From Micromussa lordhowensis (taxonomy: Eukaryota > Cnidaria > Anthozoa > Scleractinia > Lobophylliidae): a stretch of DNA of 64,000 nucleotides. A model generated the notes under the pieces. It ran no database searches and was not told where the DNA came from. It saw nothing but the letters and a program-made list of their open reading frames with translations. The position numbers were made by a program, and so were the translations under genes. Location: assembly GCA_964020085.1 (NCBI GenBank), contig OZ026604.1, positions 1,678,501 through 1,742,500 of the forward strand. Direction: 5' to 3'. Positions 36,201 to 44,607 of the stretch are shown here, piece after piece (positions within the stretch are counted from its first letter, which is position 1; each line of letters opens with the position of its first letter).

Positions 36201-38137
36201 TACTTCTCTGTCACGTTTTCCCAATTTTAAGAAAAAACTGCTGGGAGTTTTTAGTGAAATAATTTCTGAAATGGCAAAGCCGCACACTGCAGCAATATTG
36301 ATGTAACTGTATTGTTATATTGCTATAAGCCTGGTGGTTTCTAGAGGTCACCTCGCTATACATTGCCACTTGTAATAATTAATATATTTTCTAAATAGGC
36401 AAAATAAACTGAACTAAGAACTAAGATAATGCGGGACACTTGGCTGGTATAGTCCAGTCTAGAGTACAGAATTAGTTTAGAAGGGCAATCATGTGGACCG
36501 TGATTCTTGAAAAACTTGGAGTTTGTTGTTTGTAATCTGCATAAATCTTTCTCAGTCGTGGCTCTCTTTACTTATTCATTTTTTTATTACAACTTTGGTA
36601 TCATTCTGCCTTAGGAAAATATTTTGAGATATCCTTCACTTTTAAAGTACTGGTAATCAGAAAATGACTTAAAATATTGTGACATTGCCCTTTAAAAAAT
36701 ATGTTGAACAACTCATCTGTTAGGTGTTAATGTTTTCTGCTAAACGTTCAAACGTTTATGGCTACACCTAGCCATCAGAGCAGAAAAAATGTCATTCTCA
36801 GCGAGATTGAATAATTAAACATTTCCACAGAGTGCTAAACCTCAAATCAACAAACAATTTAATTTTATCTCTGTTGTATACTTTTAACACATAACACATT
36901 GCGTAAGGCGTATGTAACAGTCTGTAAAATGCTATCAAATTATTACAAGACATAATAGGCCTTATCACGGTTTCCGACGCCATTTTGACGGGTAGGCAAA
37001 GCGGTCAGAAATTACAGTGTTTGTATGGGAATCCGATGGCAAAGAACTTTTTCCAAAATCGAATTTTACGCAATTTGTGAATCGCAATGTTAAAATATCA
37101 GGTGGAAGATTGTATTCACCAAGTTTGAAGGTTGTAGTTTAACTAGAAGACGCTCAGTTAATTTTTATAATTTTCCATACATTTGTCTGTAATTTTTTTT
37201 TCGGCGCCGCCGCGTCTTCCCAGCCAAATTTACAGACAAATGTATGGAAAATTATAAAAATTAACTGAGCGTCTTCTAGTTAAACTACAACCTTCAAACT
37301 TGGTGAATACAATCTTCCACCTGATATTTTAACATTGCGATTCACAAATTGCGTAAAATTCGATTTTGGAAAAAGTTCTTTGCCATCGGATTCCCATACA
37401 AACACTGTAATTTCTGACCGCTTTGCCTACCCGTCAAAATGGCGTCGGAAACCGTGATAAGGCCTATTTGCAAAAGGAGGTACATGTAAGTGGTAAATTG
37501 GTAATATGATACACTACCCATAATATTCTATAATCGCCACCTCTTCAGGGTTTACGAAGCTAGCAAAATATTTTGAGGTCAACCACGATACCTGATATGT
37601 ATGTATACATATATGCTATGCTTAAAGTTAATATTTACGCGACCTTCAGGAAATCTCAGTTAAAAAAGATGACATGTTATGAGTAACGCAGTACAATCAA
37701 TGTTCAGTTTATTCTCATATGCTATCGCGTGTGTGTGTAGCACATGATAATCATTACTCATTAATCAATGTGAAAATAAATTATTTTAGAAATCGACTAT
37801 AAAAGAAAATAATAAAAGGGCAGGTATTTCCGGCGAGTTTCTACGTGTCTACTCAATAAGTATTGAACAAGCTGTAATATAAGCTTACATTTAATATTTT
37901 CATAATTCAACAGCTTTCTAACCTTCGTTTTATGGTGTGATTTGTCACAAATGAGCCGCAAATCAGCCAAATGTAACGAAATTTGATTATTTTTGTTCAA
38001 TGACTGGAAGCCATACTGTTAATTTTACACAGTCAGGACAAAAACATTGAACTCACAAGTACACTGTCCAAGTCTCCACGGCGAGAAGACTGCAGAAGTT
38101 TTTCCTCACTTTCTTCCCTCTTGCTAGAGCTAGACAT
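8239..38137 (-). CDS. OSBPL1A: Oxysterol-binding protein-related protein 1 (ORP1/OSBPL1A-like), complete, 31 exons
   Basis: A lipid-transfer/sterol-sensing protein of the long ORP1 type, expected at ER-late endosome contacts. Exons (5' to 3'): 38137-38057, 35718-35655, 34945-34860, 33862-33788, 33423-33312, 32945-32860, 31979-31903, 31076-31009, 30696-30629, 29611-29567, 28629-28556, 27633-27570, 26938-26834, 24790-24665, 24397-24301, 23378-23272, 21516-21403, 18592-18147, 17442-17367, 16900-16876, 16438-16329, 15607-15510, 15416-15383, 14493-14351, 13879-13801, 12062-11944, 11500-11248, 10382-10320, 9752-9692, 9019-8932, 8341-8239. They sum to 3147 nt with all phases agreeing: 1048 aa, against about 950 for human ORP1L from memory. 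Diagnostic motifs are [13 protein letters not shown] (ankyrin), RFFGW..FWVVLE (PH), EFFDA (FFAT), [14 protein letters not shown] and SHHPP (ORD), and the C-terminal [16 protein letters not shown]. The start was chosen because it opens the first phase-compatible exon before the ankyrin block. Introns are full of repeats. No frameshift or stop was seen, so it looks functional. Confidence 0.97.
9158..9450. repeat. MITE-like element in ORP1 intron
   Basis: Imperfect inverted ends: GGGACGAACCAT at about 9161 and ATGGTCCGTCC at 9430, followed inward by G-rich and C-rich stretches that also pair. It is non-coding. Confidence 0.55.
9941..10295. repeat. Degenerate array of TTCCCGCCAT words
   Basis: The word TTTCCCGCCATTTT or a close variant recurs at 9941, 9991, 10123, 10184, 10231 and 10281, with GACGxxCGAGCAGACA-like spacers. 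The units are diverged, so this is an old tandem array in the ORP1 intron before exon 29. Confidence 0.7.
12655..12870. repeat. Two tandem copies of a ~113-bp unit
   Basis: ATCACAAAACACTTGCGAGT, then a GTGGCGGGAAA word, then AACAAAGATTAAT occur at about 12664 and 12774. A third, diverged partial copy appears near 13315, on the far side of an inserted element. Confidence 0.75.
12875..13310 (+). mobile_element. MITE family C, copy 1
   Basis: About 430 bp, with a hairpin made of GGTGTCCGATTACAAAAAGT and its complement and an AATTCAGGGAGTAATCGAGC end. The second copy lies inverted at 29726-30165. It sits between the tandem 113-bp units, so it probably inserted into that array. Confidence 0.85.
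13384..13755 (+). mobile_element. MITE family D, copy 1
   Basis: Ends GGCTCCGTCCACAC and GTGTGGACGG; the interior repeats GAAAACG and CCGTTTTC words. Other copies are at 26510-26775 (inverted) and 28078-28450. Confidence 0.85.
14750..15165 (-). pseudogene. Non-LTR retrotransposon reverse-transcriptase remnant
   Basis: Minus-strand translation shows the RT pieces [29 protein letters not shown] and [15 protein letters not shown], which are the finger/palm blocks of LINE reverse transcriptases. The D-H-D-I-L and S-G-V-P-Q blocks are present, but frames are broken. The segment [22 protein letters not shown] is present twice (about 14764-14850 and 14932-15020). It is dead and lies in an ORP1 intron. 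Confidence 0.85.
15648..15940 (+). mobile_element. Foldback family E, copy 1
   Basis: Arms TATCAAACACAAGCGACAGTG and their complement (CACTGTCTCGAGTGTTTGATA) enclose an AT-rich loop; CAAAAACTAAGGAGAAAACG follows. Other copies are at 44335-44580 (inverted) and 62865-63150. Confidence 0.85.
17549..18115. repeat. 106-bp tandem array, 5.3 units
   Basis: Units start with GTGTGACCATTCAAATGAAA at 17549, 17655, 17761, 17867, 17973 and 18079 (the last partial): a constant 106-bp period. The first three units are nearly identical and the later ones diverge. The array lies in the ORP1 intron and ends about 30 bp from the exon 18 donor. Confidence 0.95.
18147..18592 (-). other. ORP1 exon 18: FFAT motif and phosphoserine-rich linker
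   Basis: This 446-nt exon (residues 484-631) holds the acidic stretch [14 protein letters not shown] with core E499-F500-F501-D502-A503, the canonical FFAT core that docks on the MSP domain of VAP proteins in the ER. Human ORP1 has a variant (EFYDA), so this copy is closer to consensus. Downstream is a very acidic run ([12 protein letters not shown]), a serine run and an [19 protein letters not shown] segment rich in possible kinase sites. The acceptor is TTGCAG at 18593-18598 and the donor GTATGC at 18141-18146. Confidence 0.92.
18593..21402. other. ORP1 intron 17, AT-rich with a palindrome
   Basis: It holds a palindromic element at about 19378-19470 (arms GAGGAAAAAATGGCCGCGCG and complement). 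The rest is AT-rich sequence in which I see no gene or repeat copy. Confidence 0.6.
22649..23072. mobile_element. TIR element in ORP1 intron 16
   Basis: Ends ACACCCGCTTTCAATCTTACG and CGAAAGCGGGTGT are inverted copies, with the similarity continuing over roughly 50 bp (CGACATGCC / GACATG). It contains only short frames. Confidence 0.75.
23997..24125. repeat. Hairpin-forming foldback
   Basis: GCAAAGTTCAAAAAAATTCTG, a GTGGGTTC word and AGCCACCTTAAAT are followed by their complement after a loop of a few bases centred near 24060. The arms are about 60 bp. Confidence 0.85.
24207..24265. repeat. (TTA)n microsatellite
   Basis: About 20 TTA units with one T-rich interruption, just downstream of ORP1 exon 15 on the minus strand. 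Confidence 0.95.
25449..25616. mobile_element. 168-bp MITE
   Basis: Terminal inverted repeats ATAGACCCTTTGCGTAAATGG and CCATTTATGCAAAGGGTCTAT flank an AT-rich core. TA-like flanks suggest a TA target site. Confidence 0.85.
25774..26069 (-). repeat. Foldback/MITE family B, copy 2
   Basis: Inverted copy of the element at 357-668; the hairpin arms (GACGTTTTGGTGTGTAGTATC) are even more regular here. Confidence 0.85.
26077..26371. repeat. Two adjacent inverted-repeat elements
   Basis: First: TTAGTATATACCACACAAG and its complement at 26077-26263. Second: AACAATTATTCACCTC and its complement at 26264-26371, with an inner hairpin around CGCTTCGCGGC. Confidence 0.8.
26510..26775 (-). mobile_element. 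MITE family D, copy 2
   Basis: Inverted relative to the copy at 13384-13755; begins AGGCTCTGTCCACACCACG and ends near GTGTGGACGGTAGGCC. Confidence 0.8.
27675..27900. repeat. (GACA)n microsatellite
   Basis: About 220 bp of GACA/AACA/AACG variants. It is open in several frames on both strands only because it is a tetranucleotide repeat. Confidence 0.97.
28078..28450 (+). mobile_element. MITE family D, copy 3
   Basis: Shares ACACAAATCTAAAATGACCG and GTGATTGTTGCGTTTTCAAA with copy 1. It lies about 100 bp from ORP1 exon 11. Confidence 0.85.
28665..29275 (-). mobile_element. SINE with its body tandemly duplicated
   Basis: A tRNA-derived SINE whose head lies at the right end (29210-29275, reading on the minus strand). 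A 280-bp block starting GATAATTATAATTTTACCAC occurs twice, at 28665 and 28945, about 95% alike by eye, so the body was duplicated after insertion. The core word TTACTCTCAC..AGTGCCTCTC is shared with the SINEs at 51176-51455 and 53408-53720. Confidence 0.85.
29690..29725. repeat. (AAC)n/(AAT)n microsatellite
   Basis: Short compound trinucleotide run beside MITE family C copy 2. Confidence 0.9.
29726..30165 (-). mobile_element. MITE family C, copy 2
   Basis: Inverted copy of 12875-13310; the same ACACCTGTAATTGGA hairpin and ACTCGCTCGATTACTCCCTG end are recognisable. It is flanked on both sides by AAT microsatellites. Confidence 0.85.
30158..30233. repeat. (AAT)n microsatellite
   Basis: About 25 AAT units with one AAC interruption. 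Confidence 0.95.
30240..30420 (-). mobile_element. tRNA-derived SINE fragment
   Basis: The minus strand has a tRNA-like A box (TTGGCTGAGTGGTTAGGGTG) and B box (GAGTTCAACTCC). It lies in the ORP1 intron near exon 9. Confidence 0.65.
31377..31550. repeat. Inverted pair of SINE tails
   Basis: Two tail fragments of the SINE family at 31612 lie head to head, reading CAGTTATATACACAACTTAAG and its complement. Confidence 0.75.
31612..31800 (+). mobile_element. tRNA-derived SINE, near full length
   Basis: The head GGCTTGATAGCTCAGTTGG pairs with TTCAAGCC at 31673-31680 as an acceptor stem. The B box is GGTCATGGGTTTGAATCC, but the anticodon arm does not pair, so it is not a working tRNA. A conserved tail follows (AATTTTTTTCAGGCTTTAAT). 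A tail-only copy is at 35340-35450. Confidence 0.85.
32160..32795 (-). mobile_element. SINE split by a later insertion
   Basis: The tail half (32160-32305, ending ATTTATACACCTGGG) and the head half (about 32660-32795, AGGCACTGTGAG onwards) of one SINE are separated by about 350 bp that start CCGGGTTGTTCAAAGCCTGA. That inner piece looks like an independent element. Confidence 0.65.
33880..34245 (-). mobile_element. tRNA-derived SINE, third family
   Basis: The minus strand starts with a tRNA-like head (GACCGGTTAGCTCAGTAGG; B box GCAGGTTCAAAC) and has a body ending near ACTCTAAAATC. A tail-only relative is at 46862-47065. Confidence 0.8.
35340..35450 (+). mobile_element. SINE tail fragment
   Basis: Starts within the B box (GGTCATGGGTTTGAATCC) and keeps the TTTTTTTCCAGGCTTTAATT tail of the 31612 family. 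It is 5' truncated. Confidence 0.75.
35826..35992. mobile_element. MITE family F, copy 1
   Basis: Ends ATGTTGCAGGTCAAAATGAA and its complement; centre GATTATTCATGGTCATGAAT. A second, inverted copy is at 50467-50618. Confidence 0.9.
36954..37468. mobile_element. 515-bp near-perfect foldback
   Basis: Two 239-bp arms (36954-37192 and 37230-37468) are inverted copies with essentially no mismatches by eye, separated by a 37-nt GC-rich loop (CGGCGCCGCCGCGTC). The outer ends are AATAGGCCTTATCACGG and its complement. It lies in ORP1 intron 1. It has no coding capacity I would trust. Confidence 0.95.
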
Positions 38138-38341
38138 GCCTCTGATCACACAGAACACAACAGATCATGGTCACCTTTCCATGACAGCAGTTTAGAAGAA
38201 CAGAATGCGCTAAAAGACCGCAAATTTTTCTCCTTTTTCCATCGAAATTACTCAGCAGACTCTAGAAACGTCTTGTACCCAGCCCCTTCCGTACGACAAC
38301 CCAGGCCTTCGCAGACAATCCCCTTCTGAACGTGATTCAAT
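38138..38341. promoter_or_regulatory. Shared bidirectional promoter of ORP1 and IF1
   Basis: The ORP1 start codon (minus, 38137) and the IF1 start codon (plus, 38342) are 204 bp apart and point away from each other, so both 5' UTRs and any core promoter elements must fit here or overlap. I see no clear TATA box. The IF1 start sits in CAATATGGCGTCG, which resembles the YY1 motif (AANATGGCG) that often overlaps start codons of TATA-less housekeeping genes. Co-regulation is inference. Confidence 0.75.
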
Positions 38342-41300
38342 ATGGCGTCGTTTCGATTGTCTACAGTTTCGCGACGGATGATTTCATCGCCGTTTTTGCA
38401 GCTAAGAACAATGTCAGCTGGAGAAAAAGGAAGTGGAGCTGGAAAGGTATTAATTCAATAAAATTCTGCTCGTTTTATTCCCTTTATTAGCCCGTAAATA
38501 TTGGTATATTTTGATCGTATACAGCGACCCGACTGACTTTGAGCAAGGTCGCATCTTAAAACTCGTGACAAATATCATTCTCTCTCGTTGAAGCATATCT
38601 GGGTTCGTTTAAGCCACCTTGAATATTAATTCCGCCCTATACTGGAGTTTTAAGACAAGTATTGCCCAGAAACATATCAATTGCATTGTACAATTTTTTT
38701 TGCTAGCGTTGACGTAACACTCCAGTGCTCTCATGTTGGTAACGATAGATGGAGTCGTAACGCGGGGGACGTGATATGTGGGGGCGGAGAATTTTCTTGA
38801 AATGTTTTTTAAATAGTTTGCTTTACATTATAAAAAAATTTAGCCAGTGTTTGTCTTAGCTGATTGTTATATTTTCATCGAGTTCGATGTTTTTGATAAT
38901 AAGATATTGTTTATGATGTCGGTCAGAGGGTAGAACCAATCTACCTTTAAAGAACCACCCAATATACTTTTCAACCCCAGAATTTCAAGTTATTCCTCTG
39001 TTAGAGCAGTGTATTTCCAATAGATATCCGTACCTACGCTCAAGGAGTTCTGTGTAGGAGGGATTGTCTCAAAAGCCAATATTTTTATAGAAAATAGGAT
39101 ACATGACTGGAAGTTTCAGGGAGGTGGAGGGGCTAAAACCCAAAAAAATCAGTCCCGGGTAATAGATTTAGATTTCTTACATCAATTCACTTCTACACCC
39201 AGGGGCTAGTTGTTTTGTGCACTGGATATAGTTTTCTGCCCTTTGAACAGATAGCATGAAATGTATGGGTTCAACAGGCAAATTCTTAATGCATTTTCTT
39301 CAAAAGTACTTGAACTGTGTCTTAAACTTTGTAACAAAAAGCTCTGGTGAGCGACCGCTCCCATAAGCAACTGACTGCTTTTGGGATTACGCAACTGGAC
39401 TTGTCCTTTGTTTTTAACGTATCATGGTAGGTGGATTTTGACGAAAAAGTAGATTTCTTTTTTTTTTGCCGTTCAAATTGAGAAGACTGTAATAAATATT
39501 TTGCAAAAAAATGAGCAAAAAAGCTTTTTTAGTTTTTGAGATACGAATAGAAACTATTTTTGAATCTCATTAACCCCTGACGGCGCGATGACAAGTTTCT
39601 GTCATCGCCAATTAAAATTCACCGCCGGTTGTCACGTGTAATGCGAATTGCGGTGTAATTTTCATTATACTGCAAACTGATCCGTGCTGATCTGTCAATG
39701 CCTCATCAAATCTTCTTACATGCCGTGATTTTTAACACCTCATCATAGAAATCGCACGAAACGTTTTCGCCTTTTTCTCGATAAAGCAAAACTGCATATA
39801 AGGGTGAACATTTTTAGTTCGTTTACGCGCGTCTTCCGACGGAATTAGCTGAAAATTGGCTGCCACATTGTAGGATAATTCGTTCGAAAAAGAGTGTCGG
39901 GCTTTGTTAAATTTCGCTTCCGTTTCCAAGTTATGGCCTCTTTTGCAGAAAGGAACGTCCGCATTGACAATATCAAACTTTAGGAGGTTGTAAAAGAAAA
40001 ACCAAACCACATCTGGAAAATCGCAGACACCCTTTTTGAGGGTGATGTGTGAGAAAACATTTCCGATGTAAGTCTCGCCAATTCGATAATTCACGCGCAG
40101 GAGCGAACCAATTTAAGCGAAGCAGTGTTTCTGGGGATTTCTTTTAATATCACTTTGTCATTGTCTTTTTAGAAATTTTTAAAGATATGATTGTATTCTA
40201 TAACTATTTAGCTTTCAGAAAATGTGTAGGTTGATGGGGTTTTCTTTGAAAGTGTCCGCGTAAGGGCGCGATTTCCAAACACTGTCAATCCACCTACCAT
40301 GATAATTAAGCTCTTGTAAGTGACCACTCAGAGTCTTTTAGACAAAAAATACCAAACTGTGAGTTTACTGAATGGCTTCAAAATCTTTTGATTTTGATCA
40401 ACTCATTATTGCACTAGTATTTGGGGTTATTTTGATCTAAAAAATTGAATGTAAAGTTTAGCCGTGCCTAGATATCTGATATAAAGACACTCATTAAACA
40501 TTAATTTCTTTTGTTTTTTCTTTATGAATCATTAATGAGTTTCTGAACCTCTCATAAGCGACCACTCTTATTTTACCATGCGGTTGCTTATGAGAGCTCA
40601 TTCTTGTAAGCAACCAGCTCTAGTTATGATTACTTTTTCGAATTTCCAAGGTGGTCGCTTACGAGAGATTGGACTGTAATTTGTTACATGTATTTATCTG
40701 TACATTTTTTGTTTTTCAGGGGGGTGGAGGTGGTGGAGACATCAGGTAAGATCAAATTTAGTAATAAATCAAACTTGTTCTCTCCTTGTGTTTTAATGAT
40801 ATACAGCCCCTCCCCCCTGCCTTGAAATGAGTTTTAGGGAAGAGAATGTTGGTCCTTTGATCAGTAACTGTGTATTCTTTCCATGCACAATTAACAACCA
40901 TTTAGATCCACAATAGAGATATCCCAGAGTGGGGAGTCCTATATTAAAAAGGGCAGGGACTAAAATGGGTTATAAAAGCAAATTTGGTAGCTCTTAGGGT
41001 GTTCAGCCTCAAAAGGTCCCACGGCAGGAGCTTTCATGGTACCTTTTAAGGCTGGTCTTCACCAGTGACTGAGTCGGAGTCGTAATCAGAAGCCTGATAG
41101 AGCGATACGATCTACACTGTAGTGAAATCAAAGCGATGGAATCGGAAGCAGAACACAGATTCTGCTTATGACTCCGTCGCTTTTGATCCAGTGAAAACTT
41201 GATTGTTGGAGTCAGAAGCAGAAGTGGAAGAATACACCAATCACAATGTTGAATTCCAGGCCTTGTTATTTGTTGGCTCTTTTGCCTCTGCTTCCGACTC

Positions 41301-42651
41301 CGACAATCTAGTATTCAGTGGATCATAAGTGATGGCGTTGTAAACGGAATCGGAACAGATGGAAATGTTCTGATTCTTCTGAGTCCGATTCTGTCAAGCT
41401 TACGAGTCCGCTTACAACTGTGATTTTCAATTTTCACTAGTTATAATCGCTCTTACAACTACATGTATGACTGTGACTCTGACTCGGTCACTAGTGAAAA
41501 CCTGCCTTTAAGGTATCGAGTCAAAAAACAGTCAGTGTCAGTTCATGTGTTGCTTTAGAATTTGTACCTCAGGGGTAGAAAAATTTCAAGCCACGCCCAC
41601 AAAGCAGGATCTTGAAACCTCTTAAGGGTTCTAATCAAAATTTCTGACAAGCCCCCCCCCCCCTGTCCTTTTTGTATGAGAGGGAATTACATGCAGAATG
41701 CCACTTGGCTATTGTGGAATGTTTTGTTTCAGTACATGTCTCTTGAGTGCATCTCAAGAGGTGGAATACAATGTACCTGACTGAGCAATGACAGATATGT
41801 TTGGTCAAGTTACACAAATCTAGAGTAGCCTGTAATCTCTGACCAGCTTGTTTGGCATTTCAGGAGTGCTGGAGGGGCATTTGGAAAGATGCAACATGCT
41901 CATGAGGAGCAGTTCTTTAGAAAGCAGGTTGGTTTGTTTAGCATGTAATTTAATGCCATTGAAACGTTTATGCTTCTTGCCTTTGTGTGTTTCCAGATTT
42001 AGTGTATTGATATTTTTTCTGTCAAATGCACAGGAGCTAGGTAATGTGTAGATGAATTCCGTTCTGAGAGAGATTACTCATGACAGTAAACTGTCAATCT
42101 TTTGGCCACCCACACCATCACATATACATACCTCTTATTAACTGAGTTTGAGGTCCATACTGTAAATTATGGGCCAAGTTTTTTTCCCATTGAAGTAGAA
42201 AAAATGAGGATCCGTAACTTACAGCATATACATGTACCAAGATGACGTTAGTAAGATAGTTAATAATTTAATATTTATTTATCTCTACTGCGTGTCTTTT
42301 GGGTTTGAGAAATGTTTGAAAGAAAATTTTAGTTGAGAAAAGTTGGCGAAAAATCATGAGGTATTTTGGCAACAAAAACAGCTTTTAACTTTTTAAATGT
42401 ATTGGCATTTTGTTAGGACAAAAAAACAATCTAGCAACGAGGTGACCGTTAGCAGGGTTCTACTTTATTAACAAATCTCTTGTCAAATGCAGGAACAAGA
42501 GCAGCTGAAGGCGATGAAGGAGCACTTGAAAGAGCAGGTGGAACATCATCAAAGGGAGATTGAGCACCATGAAGATGCCATTCGCCGTCACCGTGAAGCA
42601 ATGAAACAGCACAAGAAAGGAATAGATAAGTTGGATGAAGATTCTGATTGA
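38342..42651 (+). CDS. ATP5IF1: Mitochondrial ATPase inhibitory factor 1 (IF1)
   Basis: Inhibits ATP hydrolysis by mitochondrial F1Fo-ATP synthase when the proton gradient collapses. Four exons: 38342-38446, 40720-40745, 41864-41927, 42493-42651 (354 nt, 117 aa; human about 106). Residues 1 to about 24 (MASFRLSTVSRRMISSPFLQ) form an Arg/Ser-rich mitochondrial presequence. A glycine run leads into the inhibitory segment GDIRSAGGAFGK (residues 41-52), then HEEQFFRKQEQEQL and a charged coiled coil to the C-terminus (EHHQREIEHHEDAIRRHREA). The segment is rich in histidines, as expected for the pH-sensing oligomerisation region. GT-AG introns are in agreeing phases; the third donor is GTTGGT. The first intron (2.3 kb) holds nested transposons. 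It is transcribed divergently from ORP1. Confidence 0.96.
39340..40685. mobile_element. MITE interrupted by another TIR element
   Basis: The outer pieces (39340-39420 and 40304-40685) share GAGCGACC/AAGCGACCAC words and pair as inverted ends (CTCTGGTGAGCGACC versus GGTGGTCGCTTACGAGAG in reverse). They are separated by the 883-bp element at 39421-40303. Confidence 0.6.
39421..40303. mobile_element. 883-bp TIR element in IF1 intron 1
   Basis: Perfect 17-bp terminal inverted repeats ATCATGGTAGGTGGATT. The interior holds a 120-codon minus-strand frame (39732-40094) with no recognised domain, so it is probably non-autonomous. Confidence 0.85.
41047..41513. mobile_element. MITE with CGGAGTC-rich interior
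   Basis: Ends AAGGCTGGTCTTCACCAGTG and CACTAGTGAAAACCTGCCTT are inverted. The interior repeats GAATCGGA and GACTCCG words. It lies in IF1 intron 2. Confidence 0.8.
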
Positions 42652-42801
42652 GATAGAAGCTCCTGTGTTTTACCCTGGGTTGAATATTGTCTGCTACAGT
42701 TTGCTATCACTTCACTCGTGTAATGCTATGTATGCAAAAACACAGCTTACAAATACCGCTGATGGATGTCAATGTTGCTTCAAAATTTGACTGGAGTTTG
42801 A

Positions 42802-42807
42802 AATAAA
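42802..42807 (+). terminator. Poly(A) signal of IF1
   Basis: AATAAA about 150 bp after the IF1 stop codon, in an AT-rich stretch. A foldback element begins about 55 bp further on, so the transcript probably ends before it. Confidence 0.75.
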
Positions 42808-42861
42808 AATAACAGTTCTGTCTTTCATTTTATCTCAAGTTCTTTAAGTGGTACATGTAAT

Positions 42862-43034
42862 AGACCTTTTTAGCTTGGGCAGTTTGTTTTTCCATTTCAG
42901 ACCATGTGATATTCTCCACTTTTATCCATCTAAAAGTAATTCATTCATATGCACATGAAAGCAAGAATTCTCAAGAGTACCATCACATGGTCTGAAATGG
43001 GAAAGCAAACTGCCCAAGCTAAAGAAGTCTATTG
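42862..43034. mobile_element. 173-bp MITE downstream of IF1
   Basis: Arms AGCTTGGGCAGTTTG and TTTCAGACCATGTGAT pair with CAAACTGCCCAAGCT and ATCACATGGTCTGAAA. Confidence 0.9.
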
Positions 43035-44139
43035 ACCAGCACTGATGCATATTTTATTTTCCAGCCTTGGTCTGTCTGTATTGGGAAAACTGTGCAGCCT
43101 TGTGCACCGTACTCAAGACCGAGGGCACAAATTTTCCCAATGCAGAGTGGACCGAGGCCAACAAATAATGGGTTTAATTTTTTCTCTTGAAAGCAACTTT
43201 TGTGTTGACTTCTAACAAAAGCTATTCTGTTCAAATCTGGTGTACGCGAGCATTTGACATTAATTTTGGGGCACAAATAGCGATAATGTTTGCAGAATTT
43301 GTTGGGCTGATTTTTTTGGTGACACTGAGTAAGGAAATATTACATTTAACAAGGTTGGGTTTTGGCCTAAAGTAGCTTAAAATGTCCGTTATGTGACAGA
43401 AATTTCGGAGCAGTCCATACTCAGGGTCTGGAAAATCTGGACCACTGGACGGCACACAACTAGCCAATCAGATTCAAGGATTTACGATTCCAGACCACTG
43501 GGAAGCTGGAGAAAAAAATAAAATGTTGTATCTTATTGGTTGCTATTTAGAGCAATGTATTGCTCTAATTATTTTGCCTGCACTGTGAAGCTCTTTTGTG
43601 TTGATGCTGTTAAAAGGTGTGTTCCTTTAGGATGATCCAGATCAGGATAACTGGTCCAAGATCACTCAGATCATGGCACATAAAATGAACAGATGAATTG
43701 TCTCTTCATTATTTCATTTGATGCAGCAAGATCAGATTTGGATCCTTAAACCTGATAAAGATCATACCACGGAAAGGGACAAAAAGTATAAATATAAATG
43801 GGTTGTAACCTTTTATTCCTTTGACGAGTGTTGGCAGGTCATTAGACATGTTAATGATAATGTCCATAAGAGTGAACATTACATAATGGTGAAAATGGGA
43901 AATCCAGCTGTGTTTGTACAGACAAGTGGATGCAATGAAATTCAAGGTAATTAGAAACTCAAAACTAAATTTTCAAACTAAAAAAAATTGTAAAACAACT
44001 AACTAAAATTCTAGCAGTTACTATTTTATTGAACTTTTAATAAAGGAAGTACTGTAGAGTATTGTTGGTTATACTGAACATATCAGTAAAACCAAAAACC
44101 CAGCTAGGGCTGATGTGGCTTCCTCACGAAATATTAGAA

Positions 44140-44182
44140 TTTATTTACTTTATAATATATTTTATTATTATTATTATTATTA
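44140..44182. repeat. AT-rich region with (TTA)n
   Basis: Short TTA run between IF1 and the AMN 3' end. Confidence 0.8.
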
Positions 44183-44296
44183 AGATAATTTAGTTATCTA
44201 ATAATAAATAAACATTTGTTGTCTATCAGTGATAACAAAAATCATCTTGTAAAAAAATTATATGCAGCAGTTTATATCCTACTTGTGACATCAAAC

Positions 44297-44334
<38 letters not shown>

Positions 44335-44335
<1 letters not shown>

Positions 44336-44580
44336 GCAGTAAAGGAGGTTTGGATACCCAGTCTTAATTAGCATAGTATGCTAATTAACAGAGAAGTTAA
44401 AACTTCTCCGTTTACTCCTTAGTTTTTGTTTTGATTGAGAAGATATATCAAACACTCAAGACTGTGTTTCGTTGGCTATCCAAATAGCTTGCATTTTGTC
44501 AAAAATACTTTGCTATGCATCAACTCCCATTGTTTGGATATCGTGATGAACACTGTCACTTGTGTGTGATATATTTCTTC
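44335..44580 (-). mobile_element. Foldback family E, copy 2
   Basis: Inverted copy of 15648-15940. It ends about 30 bp from the AMN stop codon, so the AMN 3' UTR probably includes it. Confidence 0.85.
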
Positions 44581-44607
44581 TACAGCTAAGAAAAACTTCT
44601 TCATCTG

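Larger units (their letters stand above)
30629..38137 (-). other. ORP1 exons 1-9: ankyrin repeat region (residues 1-239)
   Basis: The N-terminal 239 residues carry ankyrin signatures: [13 protein letters not shown] (exon 3), [24 protein letters not shown] (split here as NGADVNARN and [13 protein letters not shown], exon 4), [11 protein letters not shown] (exon 5), [14 protein letters not shown] across exons 7-8 and [15 protein letters not shown] (exon 8). In the human protein this region binds the late-endosomal GTPase Rab7; the same role here is inferred by homology. Exon 9 uses a non-consensus GTTGGT donor, but its phase and the match to the family ([14 protein letters not shown]) support it. 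Confidence 0.93.

Noticed and set aside
39732..40094. A 120-codon minus-strand gene in IF1 intron 1
   Set aside because: It lies wholly inside a TIR element and shows no known domain; treated as part of the mobile element.
43709..43954. Overlapping frames on both strands between IF1 and AMN
   Set aside because: AT-rich, no domain, no splice signals; mirror-image openness on both strands suggests chance.
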